A stretch of 12,324 bases of DNA, from assembly GCA_046765875.1 (NCBI GenBank), contig JBKPSJ010000042.1, positions 1 through 12,324 of the forward strand, in the 5' to 3' direction. A model generated the notes under the pieces. The model saw only the letters and a list, made by a program, of their open reading frames with translations. It had not been told where the DNA came from and did not search any database. Origin of the DNA: DASRHY01 sp046765875. GTDB taxonomy: Bacteria; Actinomycetota; Actinomycetes; Propionibacteriales; Kribbellaceae. This document shows, piece by piece, positions 6,285 through 12,324 of this stretch. A program made the translations under genes and the position numbers. Within the stretch, counting starts at the first letter, position 1. Every line of letters starts with the position of its first letter.

Positions 6285-6290
6285 ACCCTA
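6285..6290 (-). promoter_or_regulatory. -10 box for a leaderless UGPase-gene transcript
   Basis: TAGGGT on the minus strand matches TANNNT and ends 6 nt (GGGGCC) before the ATG at 6278. The G-rich run AGGGTGGGG could alternatively serve as a ribosome binding site, so the leaderless reading is less certain here than at 5-FCL or the acylase. Confidence 0.35.
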
Positions 6291-6325
6291 TGCGGGTCCC
6301 CGTTGAGGAAGTCGGGGTCGGCGCG

Positions 6326-6859
6326 TCAGTTGGGGAAGTCGGTTTGTGGCAGGTGCTGTTCGAGGTCGGGCCCGATGATGCCGGCGCCGGAGACCGCCCA
6401 GCCGTAGCCTTCCCGGTCGAGGCTGAACTCGCGGTCGGTCTCGAACCTGGTCGCGTCCGGCCCGCTCGGGTCGCCCCCGGCCCGGTACAGGGTGGTCTGG
6501 TCGTGGATCTTCGCCGTCGCGGTGGAACCGTCCAGATCCAGCTTGTCCAGGGTCACGATCACCTCGGCACGGGCGTACTTCTGCTTGGTCGCCCGCCGGC
6601 GGGCGTCGAGTCTGGCCGCATCCCCCGCGACGCGGGCGGCGAACTTCTTCTCCAGCCGTACCGAGGTCAGCGGCTGCCCAGACTTTGCAGTACCCGCCTG
6701 AGTCAGCCGGTTCGCGCGGTCCTGGAGGTCTTGCGTCAGCAGGGTGCGGATGACGTCCTTGTCCTGCTGGGTCGGACGCTGGTAACAGCCCGCGAGGAGT
6801 ACAAGGGCACACAGGAGGACCAAGCACAGTCCCAGGCGACGTGCTCCCCTACGCCCCAT
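6326..6859 (-). CDS. small secreted lipoprotein, function unknown
   Basis: The 177-residue product starts with positively charged MGRRGARR, a hydrophobic stretch (9-22) and a lipobox LLAGC with Cys25, so it should be exported, lipidated at Cys25 and anchored on the outer face of the membrane. The mature part begins with a helical region (about 32-75) and continues with alternating strands such as YARAEVIVTLDKLDLDGSTA (95-114) and a final YGWAVSGAGI. This pattern resembles NTF2-like domains of actinobacterial lipoproteins, but that is inference from sequence character only. It is the first gene of the minus-strand series leading to the UGPase gene and is divergent from 5-FCL across 48 bp. No specific family is recognised. 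Confidence 0.8.
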   Translation of the reverse strand: MGRRGARRLGLCLVLLCALVLLAGCYQRPTQQDKDVIRTLLTQDLQDRANRLTQAGTAKSGQPLTSVRLEKKFAARVAGDAARLDARRRATKQKYARAEVIVTLDKLDLDGSTATAKIHDQTTLYRAGGDPSGPDATRFETDREFSLDREGYGWAVSGAGIIGPDLEQHLPQTDFPN

Positions 6860-6868
6860 ATCCCTAAA

Positions 6869-6897
6869 ACCGTACGAGCGGCCCGGAAAGTTGTCTA
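6869..6897 (-). promoter_or_regulatory. sigma-70-like promoter of the lipoprotein gene
   Basis: On the minus strand TAGACA (6897-6892, 5 of 6 matches to TTGACA) is followed after 17 bp by TACGGT (6874-6869). The -10 ends 9 nt before the ATG, giving a leader of only a few nucleotides. Its -35 overlaps the -10 of the divergent 5-FCL gene. Confidence 0.45.
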
Positions 6898-6901
6898 CGA
6901 T
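6896..6901 (+). promoter_or_regulatory. -10 box for a leaderless 5-FCL transcript
   Basis: TACGAT (4 of 6 matches to TATAAT, TANNNT) ends 6 nt before the ATG at 6908. The only purine-rich run (GGAAAG, 6885-6890) is upstream of the box and too far away to act as a ribosome binding site, which supports a leaderless message. Confidence 0.5.
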
Positions 6902-6907
6902 CCGCGA

Positions 6908-7456
6908 ATGGCCGAGACAAAACGGGATTGGCGGCGCCGCCTGCTCGACGTCCGCCGATCCCTGACAGCCGCCGACCTGCAGCGCGCCGCCGAGGGCATC
7001 CAGCAGACGGCCGCGCGGGAGCTGCCGGAGTTACGGTGCGTCGCCCTGTACGTCGCGGTGCCACCAGAACCCGAGACCGGACTACTGCTGAGCTGGTTCG
7101 AGTCCCGCGGTGTCCGGGTGCTGCTGCCGGTACTGCACGACGACAACGACCTCGGCTGGGGCGAGTCCGTCGCCGGTCTGGTGCCCGGCCGGTTCGGGCT
7201 GTCCGAGCCTGCAGTCGATCTCGGCCCAGATGCGATCAGCGCCGCCGAGCTCGTGCTGTGCCCGGCGCTGGCGGTCGACCGGGCCGGCACCAGGCTCGGC
7301 CGCGGCGGCGGGTCGTACGACCGGGCGCTCGCCCGAGCCGCCGTACCGGTCGTCGCGGTCCTGTACGACACCGAGGTGGTCGACGCCCTGCCGGCGGACC
7401 CGCACGACCGGCAGGTGACGCACGTGCTCACGCCGTCACGGCTGATCGCAGTCTGA
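6908..7456 (+). CDS. 5-formyltetrahydrofolate cyclo-ligase
   Basis: The enzyme (5,10-methenyltetrahydrofolate synthetase) uses ATP to convert 5-formyl-THF to 5,10-methenyl-THF, returning the storage form of folate to the one-carbon pool. The 182-residue length is normal. Key motifs are the N-terminal KRDWRRRLLDVRRSL (5-19), a mid-region PGRFGLSEP (93-101), and the ATP/substrate loop GTRLGRGGGSYDR (127-139), followed by ADPHDRQVTHVLTPSRLI at the C-terminus. The start is the ATG at 6908; the open frame continues upstream but has no ATG or GTG nearby and only mirrors the lipoprotein gene. It is divergently transcribed from the lipoprotein gene, and the STAS-like gene follows after 36 bp on the same strand. 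In actinobacteria this gene is commonly near galU and glp, as here. Confidence 0.93.
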   Translation: MAETKRDWRRRLLDVRRSLTAADLQRAAEGIQQTAARELPELRCVALYVAVPPEPETGLLLSWFESRGVRVLLPVLHDDNDLGWGESVAGLVPGRFGLSEPAVDLGPDAISAAELVLCPALAVDRAGTRLGRGGGSYDRALARAAVPVVAVLYDTEVVDALPADPHDRQVTHVLTPSRLIAV

Positions 7457-7492
7457 CCCCGGGGTCTATCCTGGCCGGGCGAGGAGGGGCCC

Positions 7493-7855
7493 ATGATCAA
7501 GGCGATGACCGGGCTGCCGGCGGGGGTGCTCGGGTTCGAGATCAGCGGTGAACTGCACTCGGACGACTACCGCGATGTACTCCTTCCGGCGGTCGAGGCG
7601 GCTGTACGGCGGGGCGACAAGGTGCGTGTCGTACTCCTGTTCGAGAGCTTCGGCGGGATGTCCGGCGGTGCGCTTTGGCAGGACCTCAAGATGGGGATCG
7701 AACACCTGACACACTGGAAACGCATCGCGCTCGTGACCGACATCGACTGGATGAAGCAGGTCACGGCGCTGTTCGGGTGGATGACGCCCGGCGAGCTCAA
7801 GGTCTTCCCGGTCGCCGAACGAGACGCGGCGATCGCGTGGGCGGCGGCCGACTGA
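7493..7855 (+). CDS. SpoIIAA-like STAS/SEC14-fold protein
   Basis: A 120-residue protein resembling the SpoIIAA-like family (PF11964). GVLGFEISGELHSDDYRDVL (10-29) is the first beta-hairpin with the typical G-x-h-T/H-x-x-D-Y element, followed by a helix, a strand (KVRVVLLFESFGG), a DLKMGIEHLTHWKRIALVTD segment and a final helix AERDAAIAWAAA. Members are small soluble proteins of unknown role; an anti-anti-sigma function should not be assumed because the phosphorylatable Ser/Thr motif of true SpoIIAA is not evident. A strong ribosome binding site GAGGAGGGG lies 4 nt before the ATG. It follows 5-FCL by 36 bp, with TATCCT at 7470-7475 as a possible own -10. It converges on the acylase gene with only 9 bp between stop codons. 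Confidence 0.8.
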   Translation: MIKAMTGLPAGVLGFEISGELHSDDYRDVLLPAVEAAVRRGDKVRVVLLFESFGGMSGGALWQDLKMGIEHLTHWKRIALVTDIDWMKQVTALFGWMTPGELKVFPVAERDAAIAWAAAD

Positions 7856-7864
7856 CCGGACTCA

Positions 7865-10402
7865 CTACGAGGCCGGGTGGAGGATGAGCGTGTCCTCGCG
7901 GCGCTTCTCCACGGCCCCGCGGCTGAACACCCACGGAAGGGTCTCGCCGCGCGCCCACAGCTTCGTCTGATCGGTGTAGTTCTTGTGGAACGCGTGCCCG
8001 GAGACGCCGGTCAGGCTGATCCAGCGGGACTGATCGAGGTCGGACAGGTCGACCACCATCCGCATCGATGGCGCCGACGTCACCTCGAACCCCTCGGCCG
8101 CGTTCCACGAGGTCGCGTCGATGATCGACGACCCGCCGCCGAGCTCGTACGGGCCCCGGTTGAACAACCGCTCGACCGCGCCGATCCCGGACTTACCCAG
8201 CGTCTGATTCACCAGTGTGAGCTTGTGCAGCTTGCCCCACTCCCAGTACTGCGGATCGCGCGCCATCAAGGTAGTGATCTCGCTGCGGGCCTGGATCAGC
8301 GCCTGCCGCAGGATGTCGTCGCGTGTCTCGCGTTCGGGGGTGTCGGCGTTGTCCCACCAGATGCTGCCCGGCTGGCCGATGAGCTTGCGCATCACCTCGA
8401 ACCAGCGCGACCCGCCGTCCGGCCAGGTCTCCTTGGGCATCTGGTCGTGGAAAGTCAGCGCTAGGACGTCGCGCCAGACCACGTTGAAGTACGCCGCCGC
8501 CGCGGACGAGGGCGGCTGGTGGAAGTTCCAGTTGCGCAGCGTGTCCAGGCCTTGCCGGATCCACGGGTCGGAGATCTGGATCCGCAGCAGGTGCGGCACC
8601 AACATCGCCGCGTTCCGGCCGTAGTCGTCGAACTGGATCCTGGTCATCGCCATCGCGTCGAGCTTTCCGCCGTCGGCCAGCAGGTCCGCGATCTGCTGCG
8701 AGCGGTATCCGTAGTCCCAGGTCGTGCTGAGGTGGTACGGGTACCCGCGCGGCACCACCGCCTGGTTCGCCGTCGCGATCATGCCGTCGGGCGGATCGTA
8801 CTCGTACGGCAGCGCCTCGAACGGGATGTACCCCGTCCAGTCGTAGGCCGGATCCCACCCGGGCGCCGGCCAGTCCCCGGTGCCCTTGCCGCGGATCGGG
8901 ATCTTGCCGGGCGCCTGATACCCGATGTGGCCCTCCCGGTCGGCGTACACCAGGTTCTGCGCGGGGACCTCGAACATCTTGGCCGCGGCGCGGAACGAAT
9001 CCCAAGTGCGGGCCTTGTCCAGCGCGAACAGCGCGTCGGCCGTTCGGCCGGGCGTGAGCGCGGTCCACCGCAGCGCGACGCCGTACGACTCGTCCCCGGT
9101 CCGCGCGGACGACGCAGGTCCGGTCTCGGCCGCGAGTTTGCCGACCGTGCGGTCGTCGTCGGACGCATCCGATATCAGCGGACCGTGTCGCGACTCGCGC
9201 ACGGTGATCTGCTCAACGTCGTCACGGCCTGCGACCTTGAACGACTCCGTGCGTACCTTCAGCGGCTCGGTCTTGTTGCCGTACACGACCGCGTTGCCGC
9301 GCACCTTCTCCAGGTACAGGTCGGTGACATCCGGATCGAGGTTGGTGAACCCCCACGCGATCTGGTCGTTGTGCCCGATCACGACACCCGGTACGCCCGA
9401 GAACGTGAACCCGCCGACGTCGAACGGGCACGCGGGGCTGACCTTTCGGCAGTGCAGCGCCATCTGCTCCCAGATGCCAGGCATCGACGGGCCGAGGTGC
9501 GGGTCGTTAGCGAGCAGCGGTTTACCCGTGGTCGTGTGCGCGCCCGACACAACCCACGAGTTCGAGCCGATCCCGTCGCCGGTGCCAAGCAGCTGCGGAA
9601 GCTGCTTGGAGACCTTGTCGATCTTGTCCAGGCTCCTCGTGAGCGCCGGGTCGAGCGCGGCACGCCGCGGTTGTGCGGACTCGGTGACGAACTTGCCCTG
9701 GGCAATAGTCGACGTGGGCACGATCGACTCGTTGCGATCGTAGGGGTACGGCGGGAACAACTCGGCGATCTGCTTCGATGTCCGGGTCGCGGCCAGCCTG
9801 GTCCGCTCGATCTCCTCGTCCATGTTGCCGCGTAGGTCCCACGCCATCGCCTTCAGCCAGGCCAGCGAGTCGGCCGCGGTCCACGGCTCAGCGTGGTAGT
9901 CCAGCCCGTTCAGCCCGAGGACGGCGTACTCCAGCGACGCCTCCGAGCCCTGGTGACCCTCGAGATACGCGTTGACGCCGGCCGCGTAGTCGTCCAGGTA
10001 CCGCCGAGTCGCCGGCGCCAGCATCGGCAGTTCATCCTCGGCGATCCGGCGCCAGCCGAGGGTACGCACGAACTTGTCGGTCTCCAGCGCGTCCTCGCCG
10101 AACATCTCCGCCAGCCGCCCCGAGGTCACATGGCGGCGAAAGTCCATCTCGAAGAACCTGTCCTGCGCGTGCACGTACCCCTGCGCGGCGAACAGGTCCG
10201 CGGCGGAGTCGGCGTAGATCTGCGCGATCCCGTTACCGTCCCGGATCACCTCGACGTCCGCGTCCAGCCCGGGCAGGCCGGCCTCTCCCCCGTACGACGG
10301 GAACGAGTCGCGCACGACGTACACGATTGTGCCCGTGAGCGCCACCACCAGTGCCCCCAGCACGATGCCGGTCAGTATGAGGGCACGGATTAGGCGGCGC
10401 AC
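7865..10402 (-). CDS. penicillin acylase family Ntn-hydrolase
   Basis: The 845-residue precursor is typical for the family, whose members hydrolyse amide bonds of beta-lactams, acyl-homoserine lactones or related N-acyl compounds. Residues 1-9 are basic and 10-30 hydrophobic, giving a signal or anchor, so it acts outside the membrane. The alpha part (about 40-250) is followed by a spacer and autocleavage site: DGIGSNSWVVSG places the new N-terminal nucleophile at Ser280 (codon 9565-9563). GHNDQIAWGFTN (343-354), IATANQAV with Asn546, and YGYRSQQI with Arg567 match the oxyanion and catalytic Asn/Arg of penicillin G acylase; Asn-Arg spacing is 21 residues versus 22 in the E. coli enzyme. The start is GTG at 10402: an in-frame TAG lies 12 nt upstream and a TANNNT box ends 6 nt before it. 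It is a single-gene unit; substrate cannot be told. Confidence 0.93.
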   Translation of the reverse strand: MRRLIRALILTGIVLGALVVALTGTIVYVVRDSFPSYGGEAGLPGLDADVEVIRDGNGIAQIYADSAADLFAAQGYVHAQDRFFEMDFRRHVTSGRLAEMFGEDALETDKFVRTLGWRRIAEDELPMLAPATRRYLDDYAAGVNAYLEGHQGSEASLEYAVLGLNGLDYHAEPWTAADSLAWLKAMAWDLRGNMDEEIERTRLAATRTSKQIAELFPPYPYDRNESIVPTSTIAQGKFVTESAQPRRAALDPALTRSLDKIDKVSKQLPQLLGTGDGIGSNSWVVSGAHTTTGKPLLANDPHLGPSMPGIWEQMALHCRKVSPACPFDVGGFTFSGVPGVVIGHNDQIAWGFTNLDPDVTDLYLEKVRGNAVVYGNKTEPLKVRTESFKVAGRDDVEQITVRESRHGPLISDASDDDRTVGKLAAETGPASSARTGDESYGVALRWTALTPGRTADALFALDKARTWDSFRAAAKMFEVPAQNLVYADREGHIGYQAPGKIPIRGKGTGDWPAPGWDPAYDWTGYIPFEALPYEYDPPDGMIATANQAVVPRGYPYHLSTTWDYGYRSQQIADLLADGGKLDAMAMTRIQFDDYGRNAAMLVPHLLRIQISDPWIRQGLDTLRNWNFHQPPSSAAAAYFNVVWRDVLALTFHDQMPKETWPDGGSRWFEVMRKLIGQPGSIWWDNADTPERETRDDILRQALIQARSEITTLMARDPQYWEWGKLHKLTLVNQTLGKSGIGAVERLFNRGPYELGGGSSIIDATSWNAAEGFEVTSAPSMRMVVDLSDLDQSRWISLTGVSGHAFHKNYTDQTKLWARGETLPWVFSRGAVEKRREDTLILHPAS

Positions 10403-10408
10403 GCAGAC

Positions 10409-10414
10409 AACCTA
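10409..10414 (-). promoter_or_regulatory. -10 box for a leaderless acylase transcript
   Basis: TAGGTT on the minus strand ends 6 nt (GTCTGC) before the GTG at 10402. The TAG inside the box is also the in-frame stop that prevents an earlier start. No ribosome binding site is present between box and start codon. Confidence 0.45.
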
Positions 10415-10462
10415 ATAGGCACTACCTACTCACACATCCTGGCCCGGGGGCGTTGAACAGGT

Positions 10463-10923
10463 ATGAGCGACTTCGAGTATCTTCCGATCCCGGCGGCCGA
10501 CCTGGACAGGATCCGGCCCAACGCTCACGACGACCACGGCAACACCTTCGATGTGATATCGGCGTCTGGAGGCGAGCCGTTGCGGTGCTGCCTGACCCTG
10601 GCTGACGCGGGTGCGTCGATCGCGCTGATCTCGTATCAACCGTCTGTGCTGGGTGGTCCGTACGCCGAAATTGGGCCGGTATTCGTGCGCAGCGCCGACT
10701 GCGGTGGCCCGGCGTCGTCGGACTTCCCGGCAGACTTCCGTCGGCGGAACGCGGTTTCCGGGGGTATGACGCTGAAGGCCGCCAGGTCGACGGCGTCCTA
10801 GTCGGCCCGGGCGAGGCTGAGAACGCTCTCAAACAGCTCTTCGACAACGACAGCATCACCCTGATCCACCATCGCAACGTCGTAGCCGGCTGCTGGAACT
10901 TCTCCATCCGCCGCACCCGCTGA
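10463..10923 (+). pseudogene. DUF1203 protein gene with a one-base frameshift
   Basis: The first frame (10463 to a stop at 10799-10801) starts MSDFEYLPI and contains GGEPLRCCLTLADAGASIAL and the segment around YAEIGPVFVRSADCGGPA, the hallmark of DUF1203 proteins. After RRRNAV at about 10757 family similarity ends in that frame but continues in another one: RGYDAEGRQVDGVLVGPGEA, then ALKQLFDNDSITLIHHRN and VVAGCWNFSIRRTR, up to the TGA at 10921-10923. One missing base between 10755 and 10764, in the TTT or GGGGG run, explains the switch; repairing it gives 153 residues, the normal family length. It could be a genuine mutation or a homopolymer sequencing error. The remaining sequence is otherwise intact, so any inactivation is recent. 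DUF1203 function is not known; conserved Cys pairs and an acidic centre are notable. Confidence 0.82.
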
Positions 10924-11155
10924 CCGCCAGCCTGGGACGGCCCGGACCGCCCGACCCGCCGAGGCTCCGCCCGGCGTGGTGTCCCCGGCCATTCGCCCGG
11001 CGACGCTCCGACGGGCAGGTCCATCGCTCGCATCCGGCCGCCGAGGCTCCCGCACAGCTGACGTACTGCCGACCTACCGGTGGGCACGTGTTCCGGGGCA
11101 GGTGTTCCGGGGCAGGTGTTCAGAGGCACGGGCGCCGTGTGGGCGACGAGGGTGA
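10924..11155. other. intergenic region between DUF1203 gene and dehydratase gene
   Basis: This 232-bp gap between convergent genes has no credible coding sequence. It contains a 13-bp direct repeat CCGCCGAGGCTCC (10956-10968 and 11038-11050), a 14-bp tandem repeat listed separately, and a weak hairpin CACGG-GCG-CCGTG (11127-11139) about 17 bp after the dehydratase stop that might help termination. Confidence 0.5.
11088..11129. repeat. 14-bp tandem repeat, three copies
   Basis: GTGTTCCGGGGCAG occurs identically at 11088-11101 and 11102-11115, with a third copy GTGTTCAGAGGCAC (11/14) at 11116-11129. It lies in the non-coding gap downstream of the dehydratase gene. Its role is unknown. Confidence 0.85.
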
Positions 11156-12124
11156 TTAGTGGCTTTGGAGGAGCGTGGCGTAGCGGTCGAGGTCGACGTT
11201 GCCGCCGCTGATCAGTACGCCGACACGCTTGCCCTGCAGGTCCGGGGCCCGGCGTCGTGCGGCGGCGAATCCCAGGCAGCCGGTCGGCTCGACGACGAGC
11301 TTGAGCGTCGACGCAAATATGCGCATCGCCTCGACCAGTTCGTCGTCACTCGCTGTCAAGACGTCGGTGACGTCGCGCCGGATGATCGCGAAGGTGTACT
11401 CGCCCAGGTGCGTGGTCTGCGCACCGTCGGCGATCGTCTTCGGCGTCGGGATGTGCACGATCTCGCCGGTCCGGAACGACTGCCGGCCGTCATCGCCTGC
11501 CTCGGGCTCGACACCGTACAGCAGGCAGTCTGGCGACAGCGCCCTGGTGGAGAGCGCAGTCCCGGACAACAGCCCTCCGCCGCCAAGCGGCACGAACAAC
11601 GCGTCGAGCTCGCCGACGTCCTCGAACAGTTCCTTCGCCGCGGTGCCCTGGCCTCCGAGAATGTCTGGGTGGTCGTATGGCGGGAGCGACGTCATCCCCC
11701 GCTCTTCAGCCAGTTTGCGTCCGATCTCCTCTCTGTCTTGTGTGTACCGGTCGTAGCGGATAACCGTGCCGCCATACCCCTCGGTTGCCGCGACCTTGGT
11801 GGCCGGCGCGTCGTACGGCATCACGATGGTCGCCGGTATGCCGAGCAGCCCGGCGGCAAGGGCGACAGCCTGTGCGTGGTTGCCGGACGAGTACGCGACG
11901 ACGCCCGCGGCCCGCTGCTCAGGCGTGAACCGGGACAGCGCGTTGAAGGCGCCACGGAACTTGAACGCACCCATCCGCTGCAGGTTCTCGCACTTGAAGA
12001 ACAGCTCAGCCCCGGTGTCCTGGTTCACTCTCCGTGAGGTCATTACAGGGGTGCGATGGGCGTGGCCGCCAATTCGCTCGTGTGCCGCCACGACGTCGTC
12101 GAAGGTCGGGATCACGCTCTGCAT
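11156..12124 (-). CDS. PLP-dependent threonine dehydratase / threo-3-hydroxyaspartate ammonia-lyase-like enzyme
   Basis: A fold-type II PLP enzyme of 322 residues without a regulatory ACT domain, so not the biosynthetic IlvA form. FKCENLQRMGAFKFRGA (43-59) holds the Schiff-base Lys55, SSGNHAQA (79-86) is the substrate loop with Ser80, and GGGGLLSG (181-188) binds the PLP phosphate. The segments YDRYTQDREEIG (124-135), PPYDHPDILGGQGTAAKELF (148-167) and EPEAGDDG (206-213) resemble the serine racemase and threo-3-hydroxy-L-aspartate ammonia-lyase branch; Glu206, Gly210 and Asp212 align with the divalent-cation site of serine racemase. Reaction options are ammonia elimination from Thr, Ser or hydroxyaspartate, or serine racemisation. 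The ATG at 12124 follows a ribosome binding site GGAGA. It is divergent from fmdB. Confidence 0.9.
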   Translation of the reverse strand: MQSVIPTFDDVVAAHERIGGHAHRTPVMTSRRVNQDTGAELFFKCENLQRMGAFKFRGAFNALSRFTPEQRAAGVVAYSSGNHAQAVALAAGLLGIPATIVMPYDAPATKVAATEGYGGTVIRYDRYTQDREEIGRKLAEERGMTSLPPYDHPDILGGQGTAAKELFEDVGELDALFVPLGGGGLLSGTALSTRALSPDCLLYGVEPEAGDDGRQSFRTGEIVHIPTPKTIADGAQTTHLGEYTFAIIRRDVTDVLTASDDELVEAMRIFASTLKLVVEPTGCLGFAAARRRAPDLQGKRVGVLISGGNVDLDRYATLLQSH

Positions 12125-12138
12125 TCAGTCTCCAGAGT

Positions 12139-12168
12139 TGGAATATCTCGGCGCCGTGCCGCATTATT
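12139..12168 (+). promoter_or_regulatory. possible promoter of the fmdB-like gene
   Basis: TTGGAA (12139-12144) and CATTAT (12163-12168) are separated by 18 bp, each matching 4 of 6 consensus bases, in the only AT-rich patch of the divergent gap. The transcript would have a leader of about 30 nt with a GGGAG ribosome binding site. Confidence 0.35.
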
Positions 12169-12194
12169 AGCAGTCGAGACGTCAGAGTGCCAGA
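12165..12194 (-). promoter_or_regulatory. possible promoter of the dehydratase gene
   Basis: On the minus strand CTGGCA (12194-12189) and TAATAA (12170-12165) are separated by 18 bp. The -10 overlaps that of the divergent plus-strand promoter, so the two genes may compete for polymerase or share a regulator. Confidence 0.35.
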
Positions 12195-12205
12195 CGGGAG
12201 CGGAC

Positions 12206-12324
12206 GTGCCGACCTACCAGTACCAATGCACCGACTGCGGTGACGCCCTCGAGGTGCGGCAGAGCTTCACCGACGAGGCCCTCACGGTGTGCCCGTCGTG
12301 CGACGGCACGCTGCGCAAGGTGTT
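12206..12324 (+). CDS. FmdB-type zinc-ribbon protein (N-terminal part, cut by window edge)
   Basis: The visible 39 residues begin at a GTG at 12206: VPTYQYQCTDCGDALEVRQS, then a segment ending in CPSCDGTLRKV. The two CxxC pairs (residues 8 and 11; 29 and 32, counting the start as 1) form the small zinc ribbon of the FmdB family, and PTYQYQC at the extreme N-terminus is its signature. FmdB-type proteins are about 60-110 residues, often with a low-complexity C-terminal tail; their role is uncertain, though the name comes from a proposed regulator of formamidase. A GGGAG ribosome binding site lies 6 nt before the GTG. The gene continues beyond the window. Confidence 0.9.
   Translation, partial: MPTYQYQCTDCGDALEVRQSFTDEALTVCPSCDGTLRKV

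Noticed and set aside
10798..11055. 85-residue minus-strand frame starting MREPRRPDAS
   Set aside because: Half of it is antisense to the out-of-frame DUF1203 C-terminus, and the remainder lies in repetitive non-coding DNA.
10422..11129. Minus-strand 235-residue open frame covering the DUF1203 gene and the following gap
   Set aside because: Composition is dominated by Arg, Ser and Pro, no domain is visible, and it is antisense to recognisable DUF1203 sequence.
11088..11129. Tandem repeat as a CRISPR array
   Set aside because: Units are 14 bp and directly adjacent with no spacers.

Overview
The window is high-GC chromosomal DNA from an actinomycete. The evidence is a SigE-family ECF sigma factor, a SepX/GlpR-type division protein, a eukaryote-type UDP-glucose pyrophosphorylase of the kind found in several actinobacterial orders, frequent GTG starts, and TANNNT-type -10 boxes placed directly before start codons. 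Codon style and gene order fit Propionibacteriales, perhaps Kribbella or a relative, but that assignment is inference. No phage, IS element or CRISPR array is visible. The content is mostly conserved core genome with a few poorly characterised genes.

From 6859 down to 1 everything is on the minus strand. In transcription order: a small lipoprotein; a eukaryote-type UTP-glucose-1-phosphate uridylyltransferase; a GNAT acetyltransferase; then moeA/glp, moaC, mog and rimJ joined by three successive 4-nt start/stop overlaps; then sepX/glpR after a gap of 81 bp rich in GTGTG/CACAC; then tRNA-Ala(CGC); and finally the start of an ECF sigma factor cut by the window edge. Having a gephyrin-like MoeA and the SepX/GlpR membrane protein in one cluster matters: in Corynebacterium the Glp protein and its membrane receptor GLPR act in cell division, and in Streptomyces SepX does. 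The cluster therefore mixes molybdenum cofactor synthesis, nucleotide-sugar supply for the envelope, and divisome components.

From 6908 to the end, genes are short units on alternating strands: 5-formyltetrahydrofolate cyclo-ligase and a SpoIIAA-like STAS protein (+); a large penicillin-acylase-family Ntn hydrolase (-); a DUF1203 gene broken by a one-base frameshift (+); a PLP-dependent threonine dehydratase/hydroxyaspartate ammonia-lyase-like enzyme (-); and the start of an FmdB-type zinc-ribbon protein (+).

The most distinctive non-coding signal is shared promoter geometry. Five genes (sepX, moeA, the UGPase gene, 5-FCL and the acylase) have a TANNNT hexamer ending exactly 6 or 7 nt before the start codon and no convincing Shine-Dalgarno sequence in most cases, as expected for leaderless mRNAs. 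Other genes (sigma factor, STAS protein, dehydratase, fmdB) have clear purine-rich ribosome binding sites. I did not find an obviously new multi-gene system; the division/cofactor cluster and its promoter layout are the parts most worth following up.
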